From Casp-actino8 sp046082625 (lineage in GTDB: Bacteria; Actinomycetota; Acidimicrobiia; Acidimicrobiales; Ilumatobacteraceae): a DNA stretch of 15,332 bases. The stretch lies in NCBI GenBank assembly GCA_046082625.1, contig JBJTYE010000235.1:1-15332 (forward strand), written 5' to 3'. The notes below the pieces were generated by a model. It ran no database searches, was not told the DNA's origin, and saw only the letters and a program-made list of their open reading frames with translations. The position numbers and the translations under genes were made by a program. Positions 6,338-13,384 of the stretch are shown one piece after another; positions within the stretch are counted from its first letter, which is position 1; each line of letters starts with the position of its first letter.

Positions 6338-9300
6338 ATGAGTGATTCGGGATATCCGCAGACCGAGGCCCAACCCTCCTTCCCTTCGATCGAAGACGAG
6401 ATTCTCGCCCGCTGGGCGAGGGAGGGAACGTTCGCGGCCTCGGTGGCCGCCCGTCCGACGGGACCGCAGGGAGACAACGAGTTCGTGTTCTACGACGGTC
6501 CGCCCTTCGCCAATGGCCTGCCTCATTACGGGCATCTCCTGACCGGTTTCGTGAAGGACGCCATTCCGCGGTACCGCACCATGCGGGGCCAGCGGGTGGA
6601 GCGACGATTCGGCTGGGACTGCCACGGCCTGCCGGCCGAGGTGGAAGCTGAGAAGCAACTCGGTATCTCCGGTCACCCCGAGATCACAGCCTTCGGAGTG
6701 GAGAACTTCAACGAGTACTGCCGGACCAGCGTCCTCAAGTACACCAACGACTGGGAAGAGTACGTGACCAGGCAGGCCCGTTGGGTGGACTTCGCCAACG
6801 ACTACAAGACCCTGGATCTCTCCTACATGGAGAGCGTCATGTGGGCCTTCAAGACTCTGCACGACAAGGGTTTGATATACGAGGGATTTCGGGTGTTGGC
6901 CTACTGCTGGCGTTGCGAGACTCCGCTCAGCAATACCGAGACTCGAATGGACGACGTCTATCGGAATCGCCAGGACCCGGCGCTCACGGTCGGATTCCAC
7001 TTGGAGTCGGGGGAGACGATCCTGGTGTGGACGACCACGCCGTGGACATTGCCGTCGAATCTGGCTCTGGCCGTGAATCCGAACGTGGAGTACGCGGTGG
7101 TTCTCTGGGAGGGCCGCGAGGTTGTGATCGCGTCCGATCGACTGCGTGCGTACGCGAGAGAGTTCGGTGAGGCGGAACCCGTGCGCACGATCCCTGGTCG
7201 GGATCTCGTCGGTAGGACCTACGAGCCACTCTTCGATTTCTTCCACGACACACCGGGAGCCTTCAAGGTGCTGGGAGCGGATTTCGTGACCGTGGAGGAC
7301 GGAACCGGAGTCGTACACATGGCACCTGGTTTCGGCGAGGACGACCAGAACACCTGCGCGGCCGCTGGAATCCCCACCGTGTGTCCGATGGACAGCCACG
7401 GTTGCTTCACCTCCGAGGTGGAACCCTGGGCCGGACGTCACGTCTTCGAAGCCAATGGGGACATCATCCGCCATCTCAAGGAACGCCACGTGGTGGTGCG
7501 GCACGAGACATACGACCATCCCTATCCGCATTGTTGGCGTTGTACCGAGCCCCTCGTCTACCGGGCGATTTCGTCGTGGTTCGTCGAGGTGACGCGCATC
7601 AAGGATCGCATGCTGGAACTGAACCGGGAGATCCGTTGGGTGCCCGAGCACCTGAAGGACGGATCGTTCGGAAAGTGGTTGGCGAACGCCCGCGACTGGT
7701 CCATCAGCCGCAATCGCTTCTGGGGATCGCCGATTCCGGTCTGGAAGAGCGATGATCCGGATCACCCGCGCCTCGACGTGTACGGCAGCTTGGCCGATCT
7801 GCGACGAGACTTCGGGGTCGAGATCACCGACCTCCATCGGCCAGCGGTGGACGATCTGGTGCGCCCGAACCCGGACGATCCCAGTGGCCGGTCGATGATG
7901 CGCCGTGTTCCAGAAGTCCTCGATTGCTGGTTCGAGAGCGGCTCGATGCCCTTCGCCCAAGTGCATTATCCCTTCGAGAACACCGATTGGTTCGAACAGC
8001 ACTATCCGGGGGATTTCATCGTCGAGTACATCGGCCAGACCCGCGGCTGGTTCTACACCCTCCACGTCCTGGCCACGGCTCTCTTCGATCGGCCAGCCTT
8101 TGCCACCTGCGTGAGTCACGGCATCGTGCTCGGCGACGACGGACAGAAGATGTCGAAGAGTCTGCGCAACTATCCCGATCCACGCGCCGTCTTCGAGAAG
8201 TACGGAGCCGATGCCATGCGTTGGTATCTGCTGTCGTCTTCGATCCTGCGAGGAGCCGATTTCTCGGTCACCGAACAAGGCATCAGGGAGACCGTGCGCC
8301 AGGTGCTCCTGCCGTTCTGGAACGCTTGGTACTTCCTCGGTCTGTACGCCAACGCCGAAGGGGAGCGCGGAAGATTCCGACTCGATTCCGACCACGTTCT
8401 GGATCGCTACATCGTGGCCAAGACGGGGGAGTTGATCGAAAACGCGACCCGGGATCTGGATGCCTACGATCTCTTCGCGGCCACCGGTGCCATTCGGGAC
8501 TTCCTGGACGTGCTCACCAACTGGTACATCCGGCGCTCACGGGATCGTTTCTGGGACGGTGACCGCGATGCCATCGACACGTTGCATTCCGTTCTGGTCC
8601 TGTTGTGCCGTGTCGCGGCTCCGTTGCTTCCAATGGTGTCGGAGAAGATCTACGGGGGACTGACACCCGATGCCGGGAGCGTCCACCTCTCGGATTGGCC
8701 GAACACGGTCGACGTCCCATCGGACGGAGATCTCGTGCGCTCGATGGACCGAGTCCGCGATGTGTGCTCACTCGGACTCTCGATCCGCAAGGCCAACAAT
8801 CTTCGGGTCCGACTTCCCTTGGCGGAGATGACCATCACTCATCCCGATGCCGATGCACTGCGTTCGTTCGCCGACCTGATCGCCGATGAAGTGAACGTCA
8901 AGAACGTGGTGTTGGCGGCCGATGCGGCCACAGTGTCGGCCACCGTTCTACAGGTTGTGCCGGCTGCGGTCGGCCCCCGACTCGGCGGTCGGACCCAGGA
9001 GGTCATCCGAGCGGTCAAGGAAGGTCGTTGGGTCAAAGACGGTGACCGCGTGGTGGCGGGAGACATCGAATTGCGGCCGGGAGAGTTCATTCTGAAATTG
9101 GCGGCCAGCGAGGGCGGGGCGACCATGACCACGACTGACGGCCAGGGGCTGGTGGCGATCGACGTCGCAGTGACGCCAGAACTCGAGGCCGAGGGCCGGG
9201 CGCGCGATCTGGTGCGTTTGGTGCAGCAGGCTCGACGGGAGGCCGGTCTCCTGGTCAGTGATCGAATCGTTCTCACGCTCGGTGTTCCGGAATTCGTCCG

Positions 9301-9430
9301 GCGGAACGTACAGCCGTTCATCACCATGATCGCGACCGAGACCTTGGCCACCACCTTGGAATGGGGAATCGGCGAGCCCAATGCGCAGCTCGACGATGAC
9401 GACGTCTTCATCGGTGTGCGCAAAGCGTGA
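6338..9430 (+). CDS. ileS: Isoleucyl-tRNA synthetase, eukaryote-like type 2 (IleRS2)
   Basis: A class I aminoacyl-tRNA synthetase that charges tRNA-Ile. The frame is open from 6104, but residues before the ATG at 6338 lie inside yggT in another frame and are not protein-like; the ATG start gives 1030 residues. The HIGH motif is HYGH (63-66) within DGPPFANGLPHYGH. The CP1 editing domain shows TTPWTLPSNLAL and GTGVVHMAPGFGEDD. Later come HCWRCTEPLVYRAISSWF, ARDWSISRNRFWGSPIPVW and CWFESGSMPFAQ. The KMSKS loop is QKMSKSLRN (604-608). The C-terminal part resembles the extension of type 2 enzymes and lacks the Cys-rich zinc end of type 1 enzymes. From family knowledge, type 2 enzymes are less sensitive to mupirocin; that is inference here. 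No T-box leader was seen upstream, and none would fit in the 11-base gap after yggT. Confidence 0.98.
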   Translation: MSDSGYPQTEAQPSFPSIEDEILARWAREGTFAASVAARPTGPQGDNEFVFYDGPPFANGLPHYGHLLTGFVKDAIPRYRTMRGQRVERRFGWDCHGLPAEVEAEKQLGISGHPEITAFGVENFNEYCRTSVLKYTNDWEEYVTRQARWVDFANDYKTLDLSYMESVMWAFKTLHDKGLIYEGFRVLAYCWRCETPLSNTETRMDDVYRNRQDPALTVGFHLESGETILVWTTTPWTLPSNLALAVNPNVEYAVVLWEGREVVIASDRLRAYAREFGEAEPVRTIPGRDLVGRTYEPLFDFFHDTPGAFKVLGADFVTVEDGTGVVHMAPGFGEDDQNTCAAAGIPTVCPMDSHGCFTSEVEPWAGRHVFEANGDIIRHLKERHVVVRHETYDHPYPHCWRCTEPLVYRAISSWFVEVTRIKDRMLELNREIRWVPEHLKDGSFGKWLANARDWSISRNRFWGSPIPVWKSDDPDHPRLDVYGSLADLRRDFGVEITDLHRPAVDDLVRPNPDDPSGRSMMRRVPEVLDCWFESGSMPFAQVHYPFENTDWFEQHYPGDFIVEYIGQTRGWFYTLHVLATALFDRPAFATCVSHGIVLGDDGQKMSKSLRNYPDPRAVFEKYGADAMRWYLLSSSILRGADFSVTEQGIRETVRQVLLPFWNAWYFLGLYANAEGERGRFRLDSDHVLDRYIVAKTGELIENATRDLDAYDLFAATGAIRDFLDVLTNWYIRRSRDRFWDGDRDAIDTLHSVLVLLCRVAAPLLPMVSEKIYGGLTPDAGSVHLSDWPNTVDVPSDGDLVRSMDRVRDVCSLGLSIRKANNLRVRLPLAEMTITHPDADALRSFADLIADEVNVKNVVLAADAATVSATVLQVVPAAVGPRLGGRTQEVIRAVKEGRWVKDGDRVVAGDIELRPGEFILKLAASEGGATMTTTDGQGLVAIDVAVTPELEAEGRARDLVRLVQQARREAGLLVSDRIVLTLGVPEFVRRNVQPFITMIATETLATTLEWGIGEPNAQLDDDDVFIGVRKA

Positions 9431-9470
9431 CATCGCCGGCGGAAGTCCGGTCACGGTCATGGATGCGCGG

Positions 9471-9479
9471 CGGTAACAT
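9471..9479 (+). promoter_or_regulatory. Possible -10 element upstream of the DksA/histone-like gene
   Basis: In the 80-base gap after ileS the sequence CGGTAACAT holds TAACAT, which fits TANNNT, about 30 bases before the start codon. No good -35 hexamer is seen 17 bases upstream. It may allow expression apart from ileS, but the match is short and could be chance. Confidence 0.25.
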
Positions 9480-9495
9480 CGCCCGGAACCGAATC

Positions 9496-9502
9496 AGGAG
9501 GG
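9496..9502 (+). promoter_or_regulatory. Ribosome binding site deciding the start at 9511
   Basis: AGGAGGG is a near-complete anti-16S match. It ends 8 bases before the ATG at 9511 but only 2 bases before the ATG at 9505, so 9511 is the better start. It is the strongest Shine-Dalgarno in the window and suggests high expression of the gene that follows. Confidence 0.8.
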
Positions 9503-9510
9503 TCATGACC

Positions 9511-10344
9511 ATGGCGCAGGCCGCAGCCAAGAAGGTTTCCACATCCGCCGCCAAGAAGGCTCCGGCGAAGAAGACGCCCGCCAAGAAGGCACCGGCGAAG
9601 AAGGCCCCTGCCAAGAAGGCTCCTGCGAAGAAAGCCCCGGTGAAGAAGGCTCCTGCCAAGAGGGCACCGGCGAAGAAGGCACCGGCGAAGAAGGCTCCCG
9701 CCAAAAAAGCTCCGCCGAAGAAATCGCCGGTGAAGAAGGCTCCGGCGAAGAAGGCTCCGGTGAAGAAGGCTCCGGTGAAGAAGGCTCCTGCCAAGAAGGC
9801 TCCGGCGAAGACGGTGCCCGGCGCCACGGTGGCGTCGAAGAAGGCCCCGGTCGTCGCTGCGCCCCCGAAGAAGGCGCCGGTGAAGAAGGCGCCGCCCAAG
9901 CCGGTCTTCGTCAAACCCCCGGTTCCCGGCAAGAAGGCCCCGTCCAAAGACGGCATCATCGCCAATCGGGATTTCGATCTGACATTCCTTCGTGCCCAAA
10001 GAGTGCTTCTCCAGCAGCAACGGGCTCATCTGCTGGGCCAAGCCGAGCGTCTGGACATCGAACGCGAGCGTCTCATCGAAGAAGCGGGAATGGGAGACGA
10101 TCAATTCGACGAAGATGGTGGTGAAGGCGACACCATGGCCGTCGAGCGCGAGAGAGACCGGGTGTTGTCCGACCAGGCCCGGCAGACGGTCGAGGAGATC
10201 GACGCGGCACTGGCGCGGATCACCTCCGGCGACTACGGCTACAGCGTGGTCTCCACCAAACCCATCCCTCGGGAGCGATTGGAAGTCATTCCCTGGGCCA
10301 CCGAACTGGTCGAAGAACGCGTGGGTTGGATCGGTCGTCGCTGA
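9511..10344 (+). CDS. Lys/Ala/Pro-repeat histone H1-like protein with cysteine-less DksA/TraR-type C-terminus (DdbA-like)
   Basis: The 277-residue protein has two parts. Residues 15-99 are 17 tandem pentapeptides of the type KKAPA (variants KKAPV, KKTPA, KRAPA, KKAPP, KKSPV), and more diluted repeats run to about 146; such tails resemble histone H1 and the tails of actinobacterial HupB and should bind DNA. From about 154 comes a helical hairpin-like region (DFDLTFLRAQRVLLQQQRA to DQARQTVEEIDAALARI), then GDYGYSVVSTKPIPRERLEVIPWAT, which is the DksA/TraR zinc-finger motif. The four expected cysteines are Ser245, Ser248, Leu266 and Glu269, so zinc cannot be bound there. I recall Streptomyces DdbA (SCO2075), a histone-like DksA fusion beside ileS and lspA, as the likely counterpart. 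A role in nucleoid structure and RNA polymerase control is inferred. lspA follows directly after the stop. Confidence 0.85.
   Translation: MAQAAAKKVSTSAAKKAPAKKTPAKKAPAKKAPAKKAPAKKAPVKKAPAKRAPAKKAPAKKAPAKKAPPKKSPVKKAPAKKAPVKKAPVKKAPAKKAPAKTVPGATVASKKAPVVAAPPKKAPVKKAPPKPVFVKPPVPGKKAPSKDGIIANRDFDLTFLRAQRVLLQQQRAHLLGQAERLDIERERLIEEAGMGDDQFDEDGGEGDTMAVERERDRVLSDQARQTVEEIDAALARITSGDYGYSVVSTKPIPRERLEVIPWATELVEERVGWIGRR
9553..9807 (+). repeat. 17 tandem 15-base units coding KKAPA-type pentapeptides
   Basis: Seventeen in-frame 15-base units run without interruption. They differ mainly at third positions (gcc/gcg, ccg/cct/ccc/cca, aag/aaa) and at the fifth residue (Ala or Val). The scatter of silent changes suggests that the repeat is old or kept for its protein rather than freshly expanded. 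Unit number may vary between strains. Confidence 0.95.
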
Positions 10345-10863
10345 GTGTCCTCGACTGCCATCACCCGGGAGTGGGCGAGGGCCCTGAAGCAGCGGAGTGG
10401 GTCGATCCCGCCATCGACGGTCGTCGTGGCGATCGTGGTGGTGGTGATCGACCAACTGACCAAGGCCTGGGCCCTGTCCCACCTGGCCGACGGACATGTC
10501 GACCATGTGGTCTGGACATTGCAGTTCAATCTGTCCTTCAACAGTGGGATGGCATTCGGCCGCGCCCAGGGTTGGGGGCCCTTCATCGCCGTCCTGGCCA
10601 CCCTGGTCATCGTGGCGTTCGTCCTCAGCATCAAGACCACTGATGGGCGTCTTTCTGCGATTGCAGTGGGTTGCATCGTCGGAGGTGCGACCGGAAATCT
10701 GATCGATCGGTTGTTCCGCGACGAGGCCTGGCTGCGCGGCCGTGTCGTGGACTTCATCGACTTCCAGTGGTTCGCGATCTTCAACGTGGCCGACATGTGC
10801 ATCAACGTGGGAGGAGCACTTCTCGTTCTCGGCTATTTCCGAGCCTCCCGCCGGGTGGCCTGA
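10345..10863 (+). CDS. lspA: Lipoprotein signal peptidase LspA (signal peptidase II)
   Basis: LspA is the membrane aspartyl protease that removes signal peptides from diacylated prolipoproteins. The 172 residues show hydrophobic segments at about 24-36, 75-99, 105-118 and 148-167. Conserved boxes are DQLTK (36-40), FNSGMAFG (65-72), GNLIDR (117-122), VVDFIDF (134-140) and FNVAD (146-150). The likely catalytic aspartates are Asp136 and Asp150. The stretch between them is short, as in enzymes without the loop found in E. coli. The GTG start directly follows the TGA of the gene before, so coupling is likely; no other in-frame start fits better. The stop overlaps the rluD start (TGATG). Confidence 0.96.
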   Translation: MSSTAITREWARALKQRSGSIPPSTVVVAIVVVVIDQLTKAWALSHLADGHVDHVVWTLQFNLSFNSGMAFGRAQGWGPFIAVLATLVIVAFVLSIKTTDGRLSAIAVGCIVGGATGNLIDRLFRDEAWLRGRVVDFIDFQWFAIFNVADMCINVGGALLVLGYFRASRRVA

Positions 10864-11783
10864 TGGGTGAGATCCTCTCCGAAGAGGTTCCCGAAGCGTT
10901 GGTGGGTGAACGACTCGATCGAGTGGTGGCGATGATCGCGGAGATCAGCCGCTCGGCAGCCGGAGAACTGATCGCCAATTCCGGTGTGCGGGTGGACGGG
11001 GAACTGGTCACCGTCGGCAAAGGGCGATTGCGGCTCGGACAGACGGTCAGCGTCGACCAGAGCCGCATTCCTCGCGATGCATTGCCGACGGCCGATTCCA
11101 CCGTTCGATTCGACGTCGTCTATGCCGATGATGCGGTGGTGGTGGTCGACAAGCCGGCGGGCCTGGTGGTGCATCCGGGTGCCGGACGGCCGGACGGGAC
11201 ATTGGTCAATGGCCTGTTGGCGAGTTTCCCGGAGATCGCGGACGTGGGTCAGGCTCATCGTCCGGGAATCGTGCATCGACTCGACAGCGGGACGAGCGGC
11301 CTCTTGATCGTTGCCCGTCGGCAGGACGCCTACGACGAACTGGTGGCGATGATGTCGGAGCGCCAGGTTCACCGGCACTACATCGCGTTGGTCTGGGGCC
11401 ACCTGGAGTCTCCCCGGGGAACCATCGATGCTCCGCTCGGACGGGATCCGCGGTCCCCGCTACGTATGGCGGTGGTGGCAACGGGAAAAGAGGCGCGAAC
11501 TCGCTACGAGGAGCGGCGTCGATTCACCGAGCCACCTGTCACCCTCGTGGACTGCGAACTGGAAACCGGCCGAACGCATCAGATCCGGGTGCACCTGCAA
11601 GCCATCGGCCACCCGGTGGTGGGCGATGCCGTGTACGGAGGCGCACGCGCCTCGCTCCGCGCCGATCGCCCCTTCCTGCACGCCGACCGACTCGAACTCG
11701 AGCATCCGCTGGACGGCCGTCATCTGGTGTTCAACAGTCCGCTCCCCGAAGATTTGGCCGCTCTTCTCGGGAGATGCCACTGA
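10863..11783 (+). CDS. rluD: RluA/RluD-family 23S rRNA (or tRNA) pseudouridine synthase
   Basis: This enzyme isomerises selected uridines in RNA to pseudouridine. The 306 residues begin with an S4-like RNA-binding domain (about 15-70; GERLDRVVAMI, SGVRVDGELV), then the catalytic domain with VVDKPAGLVVHPG, the active-site motif GIVHRLDSGTSGLL (HRLD at 138-141, catalytic Asp141), RHYIALVWG and LETGRTHQIRVHLQAIGHPVVGD. The lspA-rluD pairing is common in bacteria. The exact target uridines cannot be read from the sequence; RluD (23S helix 69) is the usual assignment for S4-containing members. An open frame extends upstream to 10671 but lies inside lspA; the ATG overlapping the lspA stop is chosen. 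Confidence 0.93.
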   Translation: MGEILSEEVPEALVGERLDRVVAMIAEISRSAAGELIANSGVRVDGELVTVGKGRLRLGQTVSVDQSRIPRDALPTADSTVRFDVVYADDAVVVVDKPAGLVVHPGAGRPDGTLVNGLLASFPEIADVGQAHRPGIVHRLDSGTSGLLIVARRQDAYDELVAMMSERQVHRHYIALVWGHLESPRGTIDAPLGRDPRSPLRMAVVATGKEARTRYEERRRFTEPPVTLVDCELETGRTHQIRVHLQAIGHPVVGDAVYGGARASLRADRPFLHADRLELEHPLDGRHLVFNSPLPEDLAALLGRCH

Positions 11784-11797
11784 GCGTGGCTTCGTCC

Positions 11798-11806
11798 TGC
11801 TAGTTT
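11798..11806 (+). promoter_or_regulatory. Putative extended -10 promoter of the pyrR operon
   Basis: TGCTAGTTT fits the extended -10 form TGNTANNNT in the 69-base gap between rluD and pyrR. Transcription would start near 11813, giving a leader of about 40 bases that begins just before the PyrR-binding loop. No clear -35 was seen, which is acceptable for an extended -10 promoter. Position supports the call more than the motif. Confidence 0.45.
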
Positions 11807-11814
11807 CCCTGCGA

Positions 11815-11845
11815 CCGTCAAACGGGTCCTGTGAGGCCCGAACGG
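11815..11845 (+). promoter_or_regulatory. PyrR-binding loop in the pyrR leader RNA
   Basis: Bases 11825-11838 read GGTCCTGTGAGGCC and match the PyrR recognition consensus ARUCCNGNGAGGYU at 12 of 14 positions. The two differences form a compensating G-C pair. The upper stem CGGGUC/GGCCCG (11823-11828 with 11835-11840, including the expected U-G pair) closes the hexaloop CUGUGA. A lower stem CCGU (11815-11818) pairs with ACGG (11842-11845), leaving a 5'-side bulge CAAA against a single A, the layout known for these loops. The lower stem takes in the first two G of the GGAGGA ribosome binding site (11844-11849), 3 bases before the pyrR ATG. UMP-bound PyrR should stabilise it and reduce translation, as described for Mycobacterium smegmatis. 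Confidence 0.88.
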
Positions 11846-11852
11846 AGGAACG

Positions 11853-12437
11853 ATGAATGTCGAAGGTGCCGGCACGCCGGCAGAGTACGAGCGAGCCGTC
11901 TCGCCGTCTTCGCGTCATTCCTCCACGGTGCTCTCGGCCAGTGACGTGAATCGGGCCGTCGTGCGTATCGCTCACGAGATCGGCGAACGCAATCGGGGGC
12001 TGGAGGGAATCGTCATCATCGGGCTCCAGACCGGAGGAGTGTGGCTGGCACGTCGACTGGCGGACGCGATCTCGGGTCTCGACGGCGGGGAATCGGTGGC
12101 GGTCGGTCATCTCGACGTGTCCATGTTCCGTGACGATCTGGCCCTGCGACCGGTGTCGCCCGTGGCTCCGAGTTCCATTCCCGCCGATCTCTCCGGGTCC
12201 AAGGTGGTTCTGGTGGACGATGTGCTCTTCACCGGCCGAACCGTCAGGGCAGCCCTCGACGCGTTGAACCAATACGGTCGTCCGGCAAGCGTGCAACTGG
12301 CGGTGCTGGTGGACCGAGGACATCGGGAACTGCCCATCCGTCCCGACTACGTCGGCAAGAACCTTCCGACCAGCCGGGACGAGGATGTCGACGTCACTCC
12401 CGATGGTGTCGTGTTGTTCCGGGCCGGTGCGACGTGA
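11853..12437 (+). CDS. pyrR: Bifunctional PyrR: pyr operon regulator and uracil phosphoribosyltransferase-like protein
   Basis: PyrR senses uridine nucleotides and PRPP and binds the pyr leader RNA; many members also have uracil phosphoribosyltransferase activity. The 194 residues show IVIIGLQTGGVWLARRL, the SVAVGHLDVSMFRDDL segment, the PRPP-binding loop VVLVDDVLFTGRT (118-130) and LVDRGHRELPIRPDYVGKNLPTS, all typical of PyrR rather than Upp. The first 25 or so residues are a poorly conserved extension. The start is fixed by GGAGGA just upstream. The gene heads the pyr operon directly behind a PyrR-binding loop, so it probably represses its own translation and, through coupling, that of pyrB (GTGA overlap) and pyrC. 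Confidence 0.97.
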   Translation: MNVEGAGTPAEYERAVSPSSRHSSTVLSASDVNRAVVRIAHEIGERNRGLEGIVIIGLQTGGVWLARRLADAISGLDGGESVAVGHLDVSMFRDDLALRPVSPVAPSSIPADLSGSKVVLVDDVLFTGRTVRAALDALNQYGRPASVQLAVLVDRGHRELPIRPDYVGKNLPTSRDEDVDVTPDGVVLFRAGAT

Positions 12438-13384
12438 AACACCTGCGGAGCATCGACGAACTGGGAGCAGACGGGATGGCCCGGATCCTGAAGCTCGCCG
12501 AGCACATGGAAGCCATCAACGAGCGTCCGATCCCCAAGGTGCCGGCATTGACGGGCCGCAACGTGGTGACGCTCTTCTTCGAGGACTCGACGCGCACCCG
12601 CATCAGTTTCGAGACCGCCGCTCGCCGGCTGTCGGCCGACACCATGACCTTCAACGTCTCGGCTTCCAGCGTGAACAAGGGCGAGAGCCTCCGCGACACG
12701 GTGGAGACGATCAGCGCCCTGGGCGTCTCGGCGTTCGTCGTCCGTCATCGGACGAGCGGAGTACCCTGGCAGATCTCGCAGTGGACCGATGCGTGCGTGA
12801 TCAACGCCGGGGACGGGTGGCATCAGCACCCCACCCAGGCCTTGCTGGACGCCTACACCATCACCCAGCACCTCGGACGCCAGAGGTCCGTCGACTGTCT
12901 GGCGGGCTTGAGAATCGCCATCGTGGGCGACGTCCGGCACAGCAGAGTGGCCCGCAGCAACATCGAAGCCTTCACCGGACTCGGGGCAGAGGTCGTCCTG
13001 GTGGCCCCGCGCACCCTCTTGCCGCCGGACGTCTCCAGTTGGAAGGTGGAGACGAGTTCCGATCTCGACGCAGTGCTCGGATCGATCGACGTGCTCTATC
13101 TCCTGCGCATGCAGCGGGAACGCATGTCGGAGGCCCTCGTCCCCGACCTGGCCGAGTATTCGCGGCGTTTCGCGCTGGATCCCGATCGGGCTCGGCGGCT
13201 CGGGGACCGGACTCTGGTCATGCATCCGGGACCGATGAACCGCGGTGTCGAGATGCAGATGGATCCTGACGACATCGGGACCAGCGTCATCAAGGATCAG
13301 GTCACCAATGGGGTGTCGGTGCGCATGGCCGTCTTGTTCGACTCGCTGTCCTCGGCTCAGTTGCTGGAAACGGAGGGACGATGA
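12434..13384 (+). CDS. pyrB: Aspartate carbamoyltransferase catalytic chain PyrB
   Basis: PyrB joins carbamoyl phosphate and L-aspartate to form N-carbamoyl-L-aspartate, the committed step of pyrimidine synthesis. The 316 residues show the carbamoyl phosphate loop FFEDSTRTRISFE (STRTR at 52-56), SVNKGESLRDT with the active-site lysine loop, HPTQALLD (132-139), an aspartate-binding domain with LLRMQRERM, and HPGPMNRGVE (264-273). This is the catalytic chain; no pyrI regulatory chain is present, so allosteric control of the E. coli kind is not expected. The GTG start overlaps the pyrR stop and the stop overlaps the pyrC start. Ornithine carbamoyltransferase is excluded by the HPGPMNRG and aspartate-type motifs. 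Confidence 0.98.
   Translation: MKHLRSIDELGADGMARILKLAEHMEAINERPIPKVPALTGRNVVTLFFEDSTRTRISFETAARRLSADTMTFNVSASSVNKGESLRDTVETISALGVSAFVVRHRTSGVPWQISQWTDACVINAGDGWHQHPTQALLDAYTITQHLGRQRSVDCLAGLRIAIVGDVRHSRVARSNIEAFTGLGAEVVLVAPRTLLPPDVSSWKVETSSDLDAVLGSIDVLYLLRMQRERMSEALVPDLAEYSRRFALDPDRARRLGDRTLVMHPGPMNRGVEMQMDPDDIGTSVIKDQVTNGVSVRMAVLFDSLSSAQLLETEGR

Noticed and set aside
6182..8395. A 737-codon open frame on the - strand opposite yggT and ileS
   Set aside because: It mirrors the codon pattern of ileS in a GC-rich genome, has no recognisable domain, and overlaps a certain gene along its full length.
9427..9510. Earlier in-frame starts (9427 GTG-type and ATG 9505) for the DksA/histone-like gene
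   Set aside because: The first would overlap the ileS end and cover the ribosome binding site; the second is only 2 bases from AGGAGGG. ATG 9511 has proper spacing.
9408..9965. A - strand frame with GAFFxGAFL-type repeats resembling a pentapeptide-repeat protein
   Set aside because: The pattern is simply the complement of the KKAPA codons on the + strand. The + strand frame has the strong ribosome binding site and a recognisable C-terminal domain.
9457..10506. A 349-codon - strand frame rich in Arg, Leu and Ser repeats
   Set aside because: Another antisense reading of the same repeat region, running into lspA; no independent support.
10671..10862. Upstream extension of the rluD frame
   Set aside because: It lies within lspA in another frame and reads as Arg-rich shadow sequence; the S4-like domain begins after the ATG at 10863.
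11776..11790. GCCAC-TGAGC-GTGGC hairpin over the rluD stop as a terminator
   Set aside because: Only five base pairs and no T-run follows, so it is too weak to call; it may be chance in GC-rich DNA.
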